Notes under the pieces: model-generated
The model's database searches: none
Seen by the model: only the letters and a program-made list of their open reading frames with translations
What the model was told of the DNA's origin: nothing
In this document: one piece after another, positions 1 to 12,500 of the stretch
How the letters are laid out: each line of letters starts with the position of its first letter
Numbering within the stretch: position 1 is the first letter of the stretch
Program-made: the position numbers and the translations under genes
DNA from: Metopolophium dirhodum
Taxonomy: Eukaryota > Arthropoda > Insecta > Hemiptera > Aphididae
DNA length: 64,000 nt
Direction: 5' to 3'
NCBI RefSeq assembly: GCF_019925205.1
Contig: NC_083564.1
Location: 33,084,447 to 33,148,446, forward strand

Positions 1-1745
1 TTTGTTCGATTTATATTTGTTCGGCATATTCGTTTATATACATATTGCGTTTGTATATATAATGTATATAGGTATATACTCAATAATGTAGCATTACATA
101 TTATATGTATATGTATATACGCATTTTCATATTTTACTTGACGTTTATTTTACAAGGCGTGTATGTATCGTAAATCATATATTATATATTATCTGGACAT
201 CGAGTTCTTCTTTTACAGAACTACAGAAGTATTTCTAATTCTTTTTTCACCTCTTCAACACACATATTGTCTTACCGTATTCGCGTCCTGTGGCGTGCAA
301 GAGTGTTAACACATTGTTAGTGAACTGTATATTATATTCTCACGTATATTATACGAACAGAGCAAATATAAATGTATTTCTGTGCAGTCATTATAAAATG
401 ATGATAATTTTTTTATACCATCGTTCAATGATATAGTTAGGTAGGTATTTATTCTATATACTTACCACAAAATTAAAAAAATATATAATTGTATTAAATG
501 TGTATTATACATCTTTAATGCATAGAAAAAAAGATCCATTTTGTTGGTAATTACTAATTAACCAATTTATAATTTATGGTCCAAGAAGTTTTAGTTCTAT
601 ATAGGCCCTGGAACGCGTTGATACATAGTAAATAATTAATTTAACCATATAGGCATATGCCATATCCTTAATAATAATTTTTACTGGACTTTTTGCTTAT
701 AATGGTAGGTATAATAGGTATCTATATATTATAATACTTAACTATCTATTATTTCTTGGAAAAAATATTATATTAAAATGTATTATAAATGTTGTGTATA
801 ATACTTTGTAAACTATATAATAATTTATACATTATTATTAATTGTATATAAATAGCTAGGTACTCTATTTTAAATATACCTACTAATATTATTTCTTGAT
901 TATGCTTTTGTATTCTGGCTAATAATGTTTTTACCTACTTGGCAAATATTTAATTCATACATTAATGGATATAATTATTTTCTGAAGATTGAGTATATCA
1001 ATGCCGATGGATTTATTTTATAAGATGGATGATAAAAATGAATAATGATTCAGACCAGCTATTATGAATTTTGAATTTTTGAAATTATATTAAAGTAGAC
1101 GCTGGCGTAATAAAATTAAATATTTTGAACAATTTAAGTTTTTAATCGAACGTTTAACCTTGGGTAGTTAGGTACTCCATAATGGTTTTTGCGTTATATA
1201 CATCTCCTGTATAAAAATTAATAGTTTTGCAAATATACACGTATCAAAGATAAATTTAGTTCACCTAAACAATTAAAAAAAGTATTTCTTTTCTACAATA
1301 AGTCGGTGTTTGTACAGCGTTTATGCGGCACCGCAGCAAAACGCCAAAACCTTGGATATTGTGCCGAAATAATACCTATATAACAATCTTAACGTCATCT
1401 CGGGCTGCACCCTGGGCGGTCACAAATTAGTTATGGCCTATTACAATACTCGGAGACCAACCGCATTGAATGTATATAAATCTAACATACGAGCATAATA
1501 TACTCACATATAATAGTAGCGATGAAGACAATTTTTTTTTCATAGTCGGCTATATACTTGAAATATGTATATAGTATATATATTAATATACACATAACAC
1601 TGCACATACAACGAGCGTTATCGAACGGTGGTTGCAATCGTGGTATTCGCGGTAGGCATATATACGTTATACAAGCAGTAATCTTTTACTCTTTTAGCAG
1701 ACTTCTATAAATTTTATAAACAAACATATTATGATATGTGATAAG
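1..1745. other. AT-rich intergenic stretch
   Basis: Very AT-rich DNA with no supportable gene. A patch of higher GC at about 1305-1470 carries several short overlapping open frames of 15-35 codons in different phases. None has a splice site or start that would single it out. Confidence 0.6.
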
Positions 1746-2370
1746 CAAGCCCGGATTAAGAGGGGGTAAGGGGGGCATGGTCCCGGGGCCCATTGATTTT
1801 GGGGGCCCATCTTTATCCCCAAAATATATTTTTTTAACGCGTCCAATAGTTTTAAAAAAAGATTATTTAGCTCTTGTAAATTAGGTATTTCAGTTAAAAG
1901 TATTAATGCATATTACTATATACTAAACTTTAGAGGACCATATTTAATAACCTAGCGAACCAAAATTGATTATTTGACTGTCAAAATGTTCAGAGAAAAA
2001 GCTTTACCGGAATCCATCAAAAAATATAGTGGTTACCATTTGAAAAAATAAAGTCAATTTTATTATTGGTACAACTGTGTGTTTAAAAATGTTTAAAATG
2101 TTATAAAAAAATTGCCTGTTAAAAATAAAGAAACACGCGTCTTTTTTTATTTTAACGAAACTCTATATCATCGATCGATAATTGTTAAAAAAAAAAACCC
2201 GCGTACAATGACATAGGATACACTCTGTATATTTTTTGTATAGTAAAAAGTTATACAATAATATAAAGACGTTAATATGTAATGATACAATTGTTTTGAA
2301 GTTAAAGTTGAAAGGGGCCCCACTAAGTGTATGGTGTCCCAGGGCCCAATTGATCTAAAATCCGGGCTTG
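1746..2370. mobile_element. hAT-like non-autonomous element (MITE), 625 bp
   Basis: The ends are perfect 12-bp inverted repeats, CAAGCCCGGATT on the left and AATCCGGGCTTG on the right. Both subterminal regions are rich in G and C runs such as GGGGCCC. The flanks are GTGATAAG (1738-1745) and GTGATATA (2371-2378), a degenerate 8-bp duplication matching at 6 of 8 positions. Termini of the form CA...TG with an 8-bp duplication are characteristic of hAT transposons. There is no transposase ORF, so the copy must have been mobilised in trans. The mismatches in the duplication suggest an old insertion. Confidence 0.65.
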
Positions 2371-4150
2371 GTGATATAAGTGATAATAACATGAAAGAGA
2401 ATAAATAATAGGGCCCTCACAAGGCTAGAATTTAATAGCACTAAAAAGTACTATGAAATACACACAAATCAAATCGAATTTAATGCATATTATTCATAAG
2501 AAATGGCACTAAATTACTAATTTTAGTAGTACTACGGAATTTAAAAACGATTAATAGTTTATTTAAAATATAACAAATTAATTATTGCTTAAGTATGTTT
2601 ACTTCCCGTAAATTGTATTTTTATTTTACTTTTTATTAATATTCTAACGTAAGTAAGTACATTAATAATTGTTATCAATTATGATAATTGTTTATTTCTG
2701 GATATGAAAACTCAATCCCATAATTTACAAGCTTTGATTTTTGGTTGGGTTTTGCAATTTAATTTTTCTGTTATATTTATGATATTATATTGTATTGTAC
2801 TGCAAGAAATAAAGCCATATTATTGTTATGATGATCAATGAACATGTATGATGTACTGTACAGTAGTAATATTGTACAACAATTGTTGACTTAATAATTA
2901 ATATAATTGTATATAATCTTTAGACAAATTATCTAAGTTAACTGAAAATTGAGATAACAAATTATTCATATATTCATTAAGTATAATCTTAATATGAACA
3001 CAAATATGGTAAAAAATTAAATTACCATGAGCAAACGAATTTATGATAGGTAGTCGATAACTAGATAGGTAGATCAAAAGGAAAATTGAGTACCTATATG
3101 GCTATAAATGTATATAAAATATAAAAATAATTATCTCGGCTTTCTGAAAATAATATAGATCTATATTATATGTATATCTACAAATACCTAACGTCCTAAC
3201 TATAAGTTATAAGTAGAATGAATATAGTTAAGTGGAATATGAAATAAGAAAATTTAGTAGAATAAATAAATCACCTATAATAATATTGAATCATATTAGG
3301 TATACCATACATTATGTAATATGTTATACAGAAATAATGTGAGTAATTTTATAAACAAAAGCCTACTATAATATGCATAACCCATAATACGATGGTCGAC
3401 GAGCACGACGAAGAACCGTATATGAACGTATCGTATATAGTATGTATAAGTTTAACAGTTGTATATAAATATAATATAGCTATACAATCGTTTATTAAAA
3501 TTACAAGCTTTCGAAAATTTTCCAAATTATTGGGTTGTTTTAAGTCTATAATAATATACAGTTTGCACTCTGCAGTGTCCATCATAATATAGGTATATAA
3601 TGTTGTATTATATATTATCGACGTGGTGATTTAAACTGAAACATAGTAATCCGTTCTAAATTTAAAACAGCTGTTTCCTTCGAATATAAATCGTTTTGTA
3701 TCTATATATCTCTAATATTATAAAATATAACATACGAGTGTATATATTCAATGATTACATGTATTTAAAATAATACGGTGTGTACTTGTGTGTGTGTGTG
3801 TCTTTCTGTATATATAATATTGCCTATGTCTATGACGACGACTACGACGACCTGCGTTTCTGCTCCGTTGTATTATATTATTATCCGTATAGCGAGACGA
3901 TGAACACAGTAATATGGTGTGTATTATACTATTATATAAATATATTTGCTTTCAGACAGCAGGGTGGGCGTCTGTAATGTTATTTAGGTGCCCGTATATA
4001 TGTAGCCATATAATACCTACTTATACTGTATAGGTATATATCCATTATATTATACTGCACATAAGTCTGATCTAACGTTCAGCAGCTTGTGCCTATAACA
4101 ATAATATGACTGCAGTGTTTGCGTTATCTACTTGTAAAAAATACTAATAT
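2371..4150. other. AT-rich intergenic stretch
   Basis: AT-rich sequence with a short TG run at about 3787-3800. Overlapping short ORFs on both strands at 3349-3592 lack splice or codon support. I see nothing else. Confidence 0.5.
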
Positions 4151-4152
4151 TA

Positions 4153-4344
4153 GGGAAGACTCTCGACCTAACACCATTGATCAAAAATGTAAAGATTTTA
4201 TACGAATTCTTCGTATATGAGCCAGTGTCGTATACTGGCTTGCGCTACACGTGGGTAGCAGAAGGAGCGAAATTCGTATCAGAAACTCTGTTTTTGTCGT
4301 CGGGAGGAGGGCGTCAACACTATCACGCAGGATTATAAGGAATG
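4153..4344 (+). other. Unresolved coding-like block
   Basis: Sequence of raised GC. On the plus strand an open frame of about 60 codons runs from an AG at 4151-4152 to a TAA at 4339-4341. It has no ATG, so it could only be a terminal exon. On the minus strand an ATG-started 66-codon ORF covers 4181-4381. First-position purine content is near 50 percent in both, so neither frame has convincing codon structure. It may be a decayed repeat or pseudo-exon. I do not recognise either translation. Confidence 0.2.
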
Positions 4345-5056
4345 GAGGACAATAATTGTGTTCAGCACCTTTTTGGTGCATTTAGCGGTAAATTGATTTC
4401 AAATTATCCCAATTCGAAATGTTCGCGGTCAAACGTGCTCCTTATAGGCATTTGGTGGTATAAGTATTAATCTTTAACTTAACATATTTAAATATTAATC
4501 ATAAATAAGTATAATATAGTTGACAACAATTAATACCGCCGTTTAATGAAGTACCGTTTTCTTGTAATTATAGTCGGAATCATCGCACACACTTCTGATA
4601 ACGAGACTCCTGGCGAAAACCACGATATAAGATATCTTATAAACTATGGGCCGTGGCATAAACATAATAATATATGGATCACACACTTTCTATAGGTATA
4701 TTATATATTTCCATTTATACGTTGGTTGTAAGCGTGTTCATGGTATAAGCCACTGTATACTCCACGAGTAGGCAAACAAGAAAAAGCCCAATTATGTCCC
4801 CACGAAGACCATTATTTTTTCGGGGCTCAATTTTTTATTTTTTATACATTTCCAATAAAATATGTTTCCAACATTAAATGTTAGGTGCCATACTGTCAAT
4901 AATATTATATAATATACCTATTTAGTATAAACATTTTATATATTAAAACTGTTCTTCAAATACATAACCTGGCTTAGAATTTACCGTATACACATATGTA
5001 CGTTATTATTTATTGCTGTATCATGTTCGATTATGATTGTTTTATGATAGTTAAAA
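4345..5056. other. AT-rich intergenic stretch
   Basis: AT-rich DNA in which I see no gene, RNA or repeat that I can support. Confidence 0.5.
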
Positions 5057-5353
5057 TTATCCAACCGCAACAAACTCGTTCAAATGGATAAGATTACGTA
5101 TAAATATCGACAATAATAAACTTTTGAACACTTGACTAATATAATACTGCCAATACGTATTTATAATAAATAAATATATTATATAGCATCTATATAGTAT
5201 AAATATACCACCTATATATATTATATAGGCATATTGCGTCTTAAATTCCTCATATTTGTCATGTTGATCAAAATAATTGACCGCAAATGAGACTATAAAA
5301 GTACCAACCACATCGGTATACCAACATATCCTTATAAGAACTTGGGATGTCAT
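5057..5353 (-). CDS. Hypothetical ORF, possibly an initial exon
   Basis: A true ATG opens a 98-codon frame on the minus strand. The first 50 codons have about 64 percent purine at codon position 1. They read as ordinary protein, with a hydrophobic segment at residues 15-28 (containing VVGTFIVSFAV) followed by a charged stretch around residues 29-40. The remaining half is dominated by Tyr and Ile from TATATA sequence and is probably intron, with a possible donor near the ATATAG/GTGG junction. I do not recognise the product. It could equally be a chance ORF in AT-rich DNA. Confidence 0.3.
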   Translation of the reverse strand: MTSQVLIRICWYTDVVGTFIVSFAVNYFDQHDKYEEFKTQYAYIIYIGGIFILYRCYIIYLFIINTYWQYYISQVFKSLLLSIFIRNLIHLNEFVAVG

Positions 5354-6399
5354 TTTTGTTCTAATAATAATTACTATTTACTTTATAATATAATATGCCA
5401 CGGCATAATCTCATAAAGTCATAACAGATTAATAATTGTATGTTTTACGTGTCTAAATTAAGTCTTGAACATGAAAGATAGTTCTACGCGGTATAGGTTT
5501 TGGATCGACTCCAGTGAGAAAGATCTGAAATACCGTCACTGAAATCACGCTGCACCCGATCGATGTAATAATATAAATTATAATAATTAAATAGTCAACA
5601 ATCGACAATATTTACATCGAGTGGTGTATTTGTAGGTGGAGGTTTATTGTATATACAATATAATATACAAGCGGACAGCGGAGCCCCGACCGCAAATGCT
5701 GCAGTATAGGAGGGGGCGTCCAAATTTCACGTTACAAACAGCAGTGTTGTAACAGTGCTTACGGTTTCGATAATAATAACTAATAACCATTAGTTTTGAA
5801 AGCGCGAAATTACGACGACTACGTATAGTTCTTATACCTATATAGAGGTCGTAGCGAATACATATATACAGCACACTGGTGCGCTGCAGTCCAGCTATAT
5901 GGTACGTATCATTGTTTGCCGGGTGCGCACAAACAATAATATTATATAATAATATGTTCGTCGGGGAGGGCGCGCGCGCCGGAAATTTCGACGGAAAATA
6001 AAGCGTGGAAAATGAAAGAAAAAAAATCACTCGCACACGCCCCGCTCACGGGTTAAATATTATTATATATAGGTATATTTTGCACAGCTCGCGCGTCTGT
6101 TGTATGCGATTTTTCTGCTGCTGCCCCGGAACCTCATACATATATATATATATACGATTGATACGGTGGTAAACGTGGTAGGCCCGCAGGGTCCGCGTGC
6201 GCTCCTTTTGTCCCCTAGAAAAATATGTAAAAAAAAAAATCCCTTTAATCACATTATGCGGGGACACGGTGTGTATACCTATATACATGCGACGACGTAT
6301 TATACGTACTTATATATACTATATAATACATATAATATAATATAATGTGCGCGTGCGTGTGTACGTCGCCTCCACAGCGTTTGTGTATATAGGAAAATA
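5354..6399. other. Intergenic, moderately GC-rich at 5640-6250
   Basis: The stretch 5640-6250 has raised GC and several long overlapping frames on both strands (up to 130 codons on the minus strand). Their translations mix low-complexity TAT/ATA codons with unrelated blocks, so I call none of them. It may be promoter or 5' untranslated sequence for the gene at 6699. Confidence 0.4.
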
Positions 6400-6546
6400 A
6401 TGGAGGGTTCCGCACCGGTTCACGGGGAACAGCCCCTGTCCGCCCTGGGGGACGGTGCGGACTCCTCCCTCGGAGATTTCCATATAACGATATATACGCA
6501 CGTACACACGCTGCACACCTCAGACGTGGCCTCCCCTCTTTACACG
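6400..6546 (+). CDS. Possible upstream coding exon of the 6699 gene
   Basis: An ATG at 6400 opens a 51-codon frame ending at TAA 6553-6555. Its first 27 codons are strongly G-biased at position 1 and encode a Gly/Asp/Ser-rich peptide beginning MEGSAPVHGEQ. A GT at 6547 could act as donor. Joined to an AG at 6691-6692 it would enter the 6699 ORF in the same frame, adding about 49 residues plus Gly-Arg before the Met at 6699. That frame match has a one-in-three chance of being accidental, and the second half of the block reads like TATA/CACA repeat. The alternative is 5' untranslated sequence. Confidence 0.22.
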
Positions 6547-6698
6547 GTATTATAATAATAATATGTACACATACATAGACGAGCGCATATTCGCGGTCGT
6601 ACATTGTACGTATAAATAATACTGTATTGTAGAATATAATATATTATATTATAAATATAGGCTTATTTATTATAATATTATGTTTTTATGAGGGCCGC

Positions 6699-7092
6699 AT
6701 GTCCGGAGCCGACACGTCTGTTGCGCAGGACGACGACGACGATGACCAGCTGGTGCGAAGGGCCGACGAGCACGAGCTTCGGCTGCAACCACGGGATTAT
6801 GGAGGTTATATATTCGGCATAGCAGTGTCATCGGTTATATTATTACTAGGTATATAATATTATCAGTGATTATCTGATATGAACACACGTCATTGTCTAT
6901 TATGTAGATAACAGTGCAGGTTATATTATAATCAACGGTGTTATATAATATTATTATGATTCGTAACTACCTGATATCTGTATCTGCATAGGTGGAATTT
7001 GCGGGGGCATGGGGGTACATAGCCCACTCTGGTATTATTCGGAGGGGAAAAACGATACTTTTGTCCCTGCCAACACCAGGAAACTGCAGTAG
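6699..7092 (+). CDS. Two-exon gene for a small single-pass membrane protein (83 aa)
   Basis: Exon 1 is 6699-6849 and exon 2 is 6992-7092, with a GT...AG intron at 6850-6991. The donor reads G/GTATAT and the acceptor TGCATAG/G. The split Gly codon (G+GT) restores the frame, and translation runs on to TAG at 7090-7092. The 83-residue product has an acidic, six-Asp run at residues 11-16, a charged segment to residue 33, and one hydrophobic Gly-rich span at about residues 37-59 that crosses the splice junction. A short tail follows with HSPLWYY at 60-66. Position 1 of the codons is about half G in exon 1, a strong coding signature. The frame is open upstream back to a stop at 6630-6632, with no earlier ATG. 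A good GTAAGAG donor-like site lies 11 bases after the stop, at 7104. AATAAA occurs at 7621. I do not recognise the family; a membrane-anchored role is inference. Confidence 0.68.
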
Positions 7093-8570
7093 GGTGTGAT
7101 GTGGTAAGAGAATAATTAGTGTTTCATGAGTGTACCTATATTGGCTATATTATATTCTATTCCAGTGTAATTTTTTTTACCGACTCGAGTTTTTCCAATG
7201 TGCACTCCTATTCTTAACATATTTAATTTCTGCACCCCGTAGTATGTATATCAGCTGGTGCCACCTATGTGTGCCTACCTATACTTGCATCTCAAACATG
7301 GTTCTTGTTAATCATGTTTATATATAATATGTCATCCGAAGACATAATAGTTTTCATGTTTATTTGTATATTCGAAAAAAGGTAAGTAATAATAGTACCT
7401 TCATATTGTATTATATAGATGAGCTCGTTAAAAATAATTTTCTTGTAATTATTGTACAAAAATATCGAGTGTATAGGAACAAATCAGTGTTAACTTAGCT
7501 CATTATTTTCACCTAGAATAATCATTTTCAATAGGTCGATTTAATTCAAGATACAAATATCTTAACTAGGCCCCGGAACTTGCAGCTAATGTCAAAATAT
7601 ATTTACTATAAAATATACCTAATAAAATAAAAACCAAAAATTGTAAAATCACAGTTACACCTAGTAACGTTATTTCAAGTGTTTTCGTATTGGTGATGAT
7701 GAAGGGGGCAACCCCATATAGAATAAGAACTTTGGGATTGATTTCTAAAACTTTCGAATAATTACATGAAACCTATTTTTTTACCGATACAAATACAACG
7801 GGATAATTAACAATTACAATATATATTATATGCTTTATATAGGACAGATAAGTACCGTAATCAACGTATATATTTTCAATATTATAACTGCATTCTTTAA
7901 AGATTAACTATATACGCATAGTCATTAAAGGTGTATAATACGTAATATTGTTCAATGAATAGGTCTTACTATTCACATGCAGTTCAATTTTAGTGTAATT
8001 ATATTGCACAATAGATTAAAATATTTTGAAAAATTATCTTACAGATCGATAAAAACAAATATCATTGTATTTTTGTAACAATCATTATTCATTTTTCTAT
8101 GTGGTTTATTATGTAAGAGAATGCTTTATAATTATACTATATATATATTATATTATATATATAGGTATAGTCATATATAGACGTATATGGTATATAGTTG
8201 CTACCTACTACAAACATTTTCAAGATCTTATTTCATAATAAAACTCTGTAGGTACACACATTGTTCTGGTATAATATAGCTTATAAGTATAGCATATAAT
8301 GTTTAAGTTGCTTCACTTTTAATAAATTGGCTTATTACATAGTTGTGCAACATATTATAATATAAATTATAATTAGGTGTATCTACAACAATGTGAATAT
8401 TGGAGTACCAGCGTATTGTATATATATATTTATCAACTGAAAAATTGTGTTGTACCTATCATCCACAACTCACAAGTTATAAAAACAAATCAATAAAACA
8501 AAAATAGGTTATATTGTTTTTATACGACCCGTTTAGAATACTGGAAGAACCTATATAGGTATAATATATA
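7093..8570. other. AT-rich stretch downstream of the membrane-protein gene
   Basis: Probably 3' untranslated and intergenic DNA for the gene ending at 7092. Apart from the AATAAA near 7621 and TATA-rich runs around 8140-8170, I see nothing to annotate. Confidence 0.45.
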
Positions 8571-8796
8571 CAAGGTGATTCGCCAAACATGCTCAACTTT
8601 TTGTAAAACCATTTTATAGAGAAAAACGTTGGTTCTCATTTGAAAAAAAGAAGTTGGTGCAAAAAATTATAGTAAGTACCTATGCAAAAATATGGCACTT
8701 ATGTATACTTAAAAATTCAAAAAGTCAAAATTTGAATAAATTCATTATCAAAAGAAAAAATGGGGGTGAGCATGATGCTTGTTGAATCACCCTGCG
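8571..8796. mobile_element. TA-flanked mariner-type MITE, 226 bp
   Basis: Left end CAAGGTGATTC is followed by CATGCTCA. The right end, read in reverse complement, is CGCAGGGTGATTC followed by CATGCTCA, so the inverted repeats match over about 25 bp with small gaps. TA dinucleotides flank both ends (8569-8570 and 8797-8798), as expected for Tc1/mariner targets. The interior is AT-rich and has no ORF. The imperfect termini indicate age. Confidence 0.6.
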
Positions 8797-9305
8797 TATA
8801 CAGGGTTCGCTAATGCCTGAATAATATATTACTGGTAATATTTTATCTGGGGAAACTATTTTGTATGTAGGTGTATATAGGTACTGGTACTGGTACTTAT
8901 AAATTCATCTACATAAACTTCAATGTTAAACATAATAAATTTATTTATTTAAGGTAGTTAAATTTATAATAATGAAAAATTATGTCTGTGACAAAATCAA
9001 AGTAGGTACTATGAAAGTTGCTTGAAGTTTGGAACAATGGTGTTTATGTAAATAGGACATAGGTATATATATATATAATATATACGTCGTAAAACAGTTT
9101 CATGCAGATCCACGCGCGTATATACTCTGAAGGGAGACGTGTGTCTTTAAATGTACGCCCGTTTCCGCCCTTTTTCGGTGTAACAATATCGCGGGGGCTG
9201 AACCGAAATTTTGTTACATAATAGTCGGTACGCACAACCGTGTGCCGGTTGTACGGTCAGAATTCAACAAAAAAATATAATAATAATGCATTTTTTTTCC
9301 ACATA
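8797..9305. other. Intergenic, GC patch before the 9306 ORF
   Basis: AT-rich to about 9100, then a moderately GC-rich patch (9100-9245) that could be promoter or 5' leader for the ORF at 9306. No TATA box or initiator stands out from the AT-rich background. Confidence 0.35.
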
Positions 9306-9509
9306 ATGTCATTCATTGACGACTTCGTTACATCGTGTTTCAATTTGCCACCGGGCATTTCCGGCCTTTACAACAACAGGAAAAAAATAGCATCTCGACG
9401 TGTGTTTGTGGGCATCGCCGCTATTATTTTGGACGACAGACTAAATTACTGGCGGGGCTGGCTGTATAGTATGTATTTGGTCCACACGACGGAGCTGGTT
9501 CGACAGTAA
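9306..9509 (+). CDS. Hypothetical protein, 67 aa (or first exon)
   Basis: ATG at 9306 opens a 67-codon frame ending at TAA 9507-9509. Codon use is balanced and unlike the TATA-rich surroundings. The first 42 residues look like a folded or membrane-associated protein: MSFIDDFVTS, a Pro/Gly turn at residues 17-21, a basic stretch containing NNRKKIASRR at about residues 25-34, then a short hydrophobic run VFVGIAAIIL. A GTATGT donor-like site at about 9469 means that this could be an initial exon ending there, with the last 13 residues being intron. I do not recognise the family, and no downstream exon is identified. Confidence 0.38.
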   Translation: MSFIDDFVTSCFNLPPGISGLYNNRKKIASRRVFVGIAAIILDDRLNYWRGWLYSMYLVHTTELVRQ

Positions 9510-12500
9510 TAGGCTTTTTTTTATGAATACAAATGATGATAATAATAATAATAATAATCATAATAAAAAAACCGAACGAATGATAATTATATGCTTCTGA
9601 AAATCCCAGTGACACGTACACGTGCTCAAAAATATGAACATAAAAGACGATTTGTTATATAGAATCGTATACACGTTTGGCTTTTTATTACAATCGACAT
9701 GTTTACGACTATACGAGTATAATACGACTTCATAGTGGGTTTGATATGTATATTGTTGTAACCATTTGAGGTATATTCGGAGCTTATTCGACTTATTTAT
9801 AGCTAACCTATAACTATTAACGTATGTACGAGTAAAAATAAAAAACTCCCAAGTCTTATTAACACATTTTCATAAGTTTGCGACGCGAAGTATTGTGTCA
9901 ATATATTGCCATGCGCGAATATGTTTGTGTAATATTAATTACTATGCATATTAATATACTTACTGTTATAATCGTAACATAATAATATATTGAAGTGTGT
10001 CGCAAAAAAATGATTCCAGCTATTAACAATAGGCACTGTTACTAAAAAAATATTAATTGAAAAGTTTAAGCTCTTTTAGGTACATAATCGTACATATTTA
10101 TATAGTATATTATCGACAGGGATATGCAAAATACTTAAAAATGAGCATTGCGATAATATAAATAGATCCTAGATACTTGTTTTTGAAGTACATGTCCATG
10201 GAGTATCGTCGTTTTTTTAATAACTAAATACTGGATACTAGCCTTACTTACCATATACCTAAAGTAAGTATAAACTCGTAAATATAATGAAAAAAAATAA
10301 TTACGATCATATGGAATAAAAAATGAACAATAACTAAATAAGAGATAAATAACAGTTGCTTAGTAAAATAAAATAAAATATTACTATTTAAGAAGTCAAT
10401 AATATAATACAAGGTAGAACATCCATTTTTTTAAATAAAATATCTTTTATATAAAAAAAGTGTTGGCATTTTTTATGTTTCAACGAATATATAATTACCA
10501 TGGCAACTGAAAAATAAAAATAAAATATTATTAATAATGATACAAATTACGGCTATGACTTATGACATAATATGAGTTAAAAGTTAATTGGTATAAAGCA
10601 AGTATCATCTGGTCAGATTTAGAAAGCAACCTAGTACATTATACCTATATTATTCTAATTATTATACATACCTAATTAATAAATGTATATTTTTTTTAAA
10701 AAACGAAAGTTTAGTTCTAAGTATCTTTTTAGTATTGAGTATCGGCTATTAAAATACTCAATATGCAGATTAAATATTAATCTCGATACAAGATATTCGA
10801 TTCTTTGCACGGTTTAATCTGAAATTCATGTAGGTATAATGAGAAAGGGGTGAGTTATCAACTATATTTTGGCTATGATGAAGATGGTCAGGTACCTGGA
10901 TAAAAATTTTGAAATTTCAAAAATAACCACCCAAATATATAGTTATGTATAATATGTAACATTATGTATTTATGTATCTTCGACTACTGCCCATCTTCGT
11001 ATAATACCGGTCACAATAAAGACGCTTATACACTGGTAAATCAATACTAGGGATATAGCAGGTGTAGAAATACCTAAATATTATAATATACCTAATGATA
11101 AGTTGACGAGTATAAATAAAAATACAAAATGTCCCTAAAATGTGGGTATATATTATTCATTTTATACTGGTATTTTTTTTTTAAAATTTATACACGCTAT
11201 AATATATTTAGGTACTACCTACTTCAGTCAGTAGTGTAATATATTCTACAAAATATAAAAAAGGGTCAAAGAATATGTATCTTATAAATTATATTCGTGT
11301 TGTTAACAGCAATATGAAACTATTCCCACAATTATAATGCATAAATAATATAGTTACAGTACCTCGTATACCTTATACCGATATATGTTGCTCATGCTTC
11401 AAATAACTATACCACAATTATTATTTTTCTATTGTTCGTTATATTCTATTATATATATATGTATACATTTTTATGGCTACATATTATTAACTGAATATTT
11501 TTGCTTCGTCTAATCGTCTTATTTTCCTAAAAATCTTTTACGTTACATGTACCTATACCTACCTACCTAATTATTTATAAATAAACTACCTACATTTATT
11601 ATATATATATTTTTTTTAACTATGCATTTCGGATTACAGTTGAGCTTAAAGTTTAAACTAATATTGTATAAAATATCAATATTATGATATTCAAATCATC
11701 AGTCAAATTGTAAAAATATCATAATATAGTACTTTTAGTATAGATAACCAAATAACGTTTTTTTTAACAGTATTAAAAACACATTAATGATCATTAAACA
11801 TTTATGATAGGTATTTTAGTAATAATTAATAATAAACTATACACATAAGGGGCAGCACAAAAGATTTGTAGTTATTAAAATTTAAATAATGTTACATTAT
11901 AAATATTATTTTTCACTAGACTTTAAATTTGATAAATGTATATTAAGTGACGTTGGGTAATTTAATGTATTATGTATTTTGATGTAATGTTTTGAATAAA
12001 TATTAAATTATGAGTGTGTATAATAAATATTTAGGAATATATTACACTATACCGTTCAATACGTATCATGTTTATGGTATACACTATATATACGTCATAT
12101 TATAATATGAGGTGTTTTTTTATAGAATTAAAATTAAAATTCATGCTTTTAAAATATGTAGCCAACACGTTTTAAAAAATAATATTTATAGTTAGGTCTC
12201 GGTGTAAAAAGAAACTCAAAGGAAAATAACATGAAAATATTGGGTGTGGCAGAAACTGAATATTATATTTACCGTATAATTATTATTACAAATGGAACAT
12301 TTTGCTATTTAGCCATTGCCGTTTCATACATATTATTTTTTTTCTTCATTTTAATATTATACTATACTTACCTCATACCATGGAATTAAAATCAACGCCA
12401 TTAAAGTTTTTTTTTTTCGTTTCGCATTTTTACTGGCCATTTGGATTTTCCGGTCTCTAGTGGCTCTCGTGGCGAAAGGTCAACTAATTTGAATGCGAAT

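Noticed and set aside
5644..6604. Several 65-130 codon ORFs on both strands
   Set aside because: Mutually overlapping, with mixed low-complexity TATA-derived stretches; no splice continuity apart from the noted 6400 exon option.
10115..10860. Possible hAT element with CAGGGATATGCAAAATAC start
   Set aside because: No convincing inverted partner or target duplication could be aligned.
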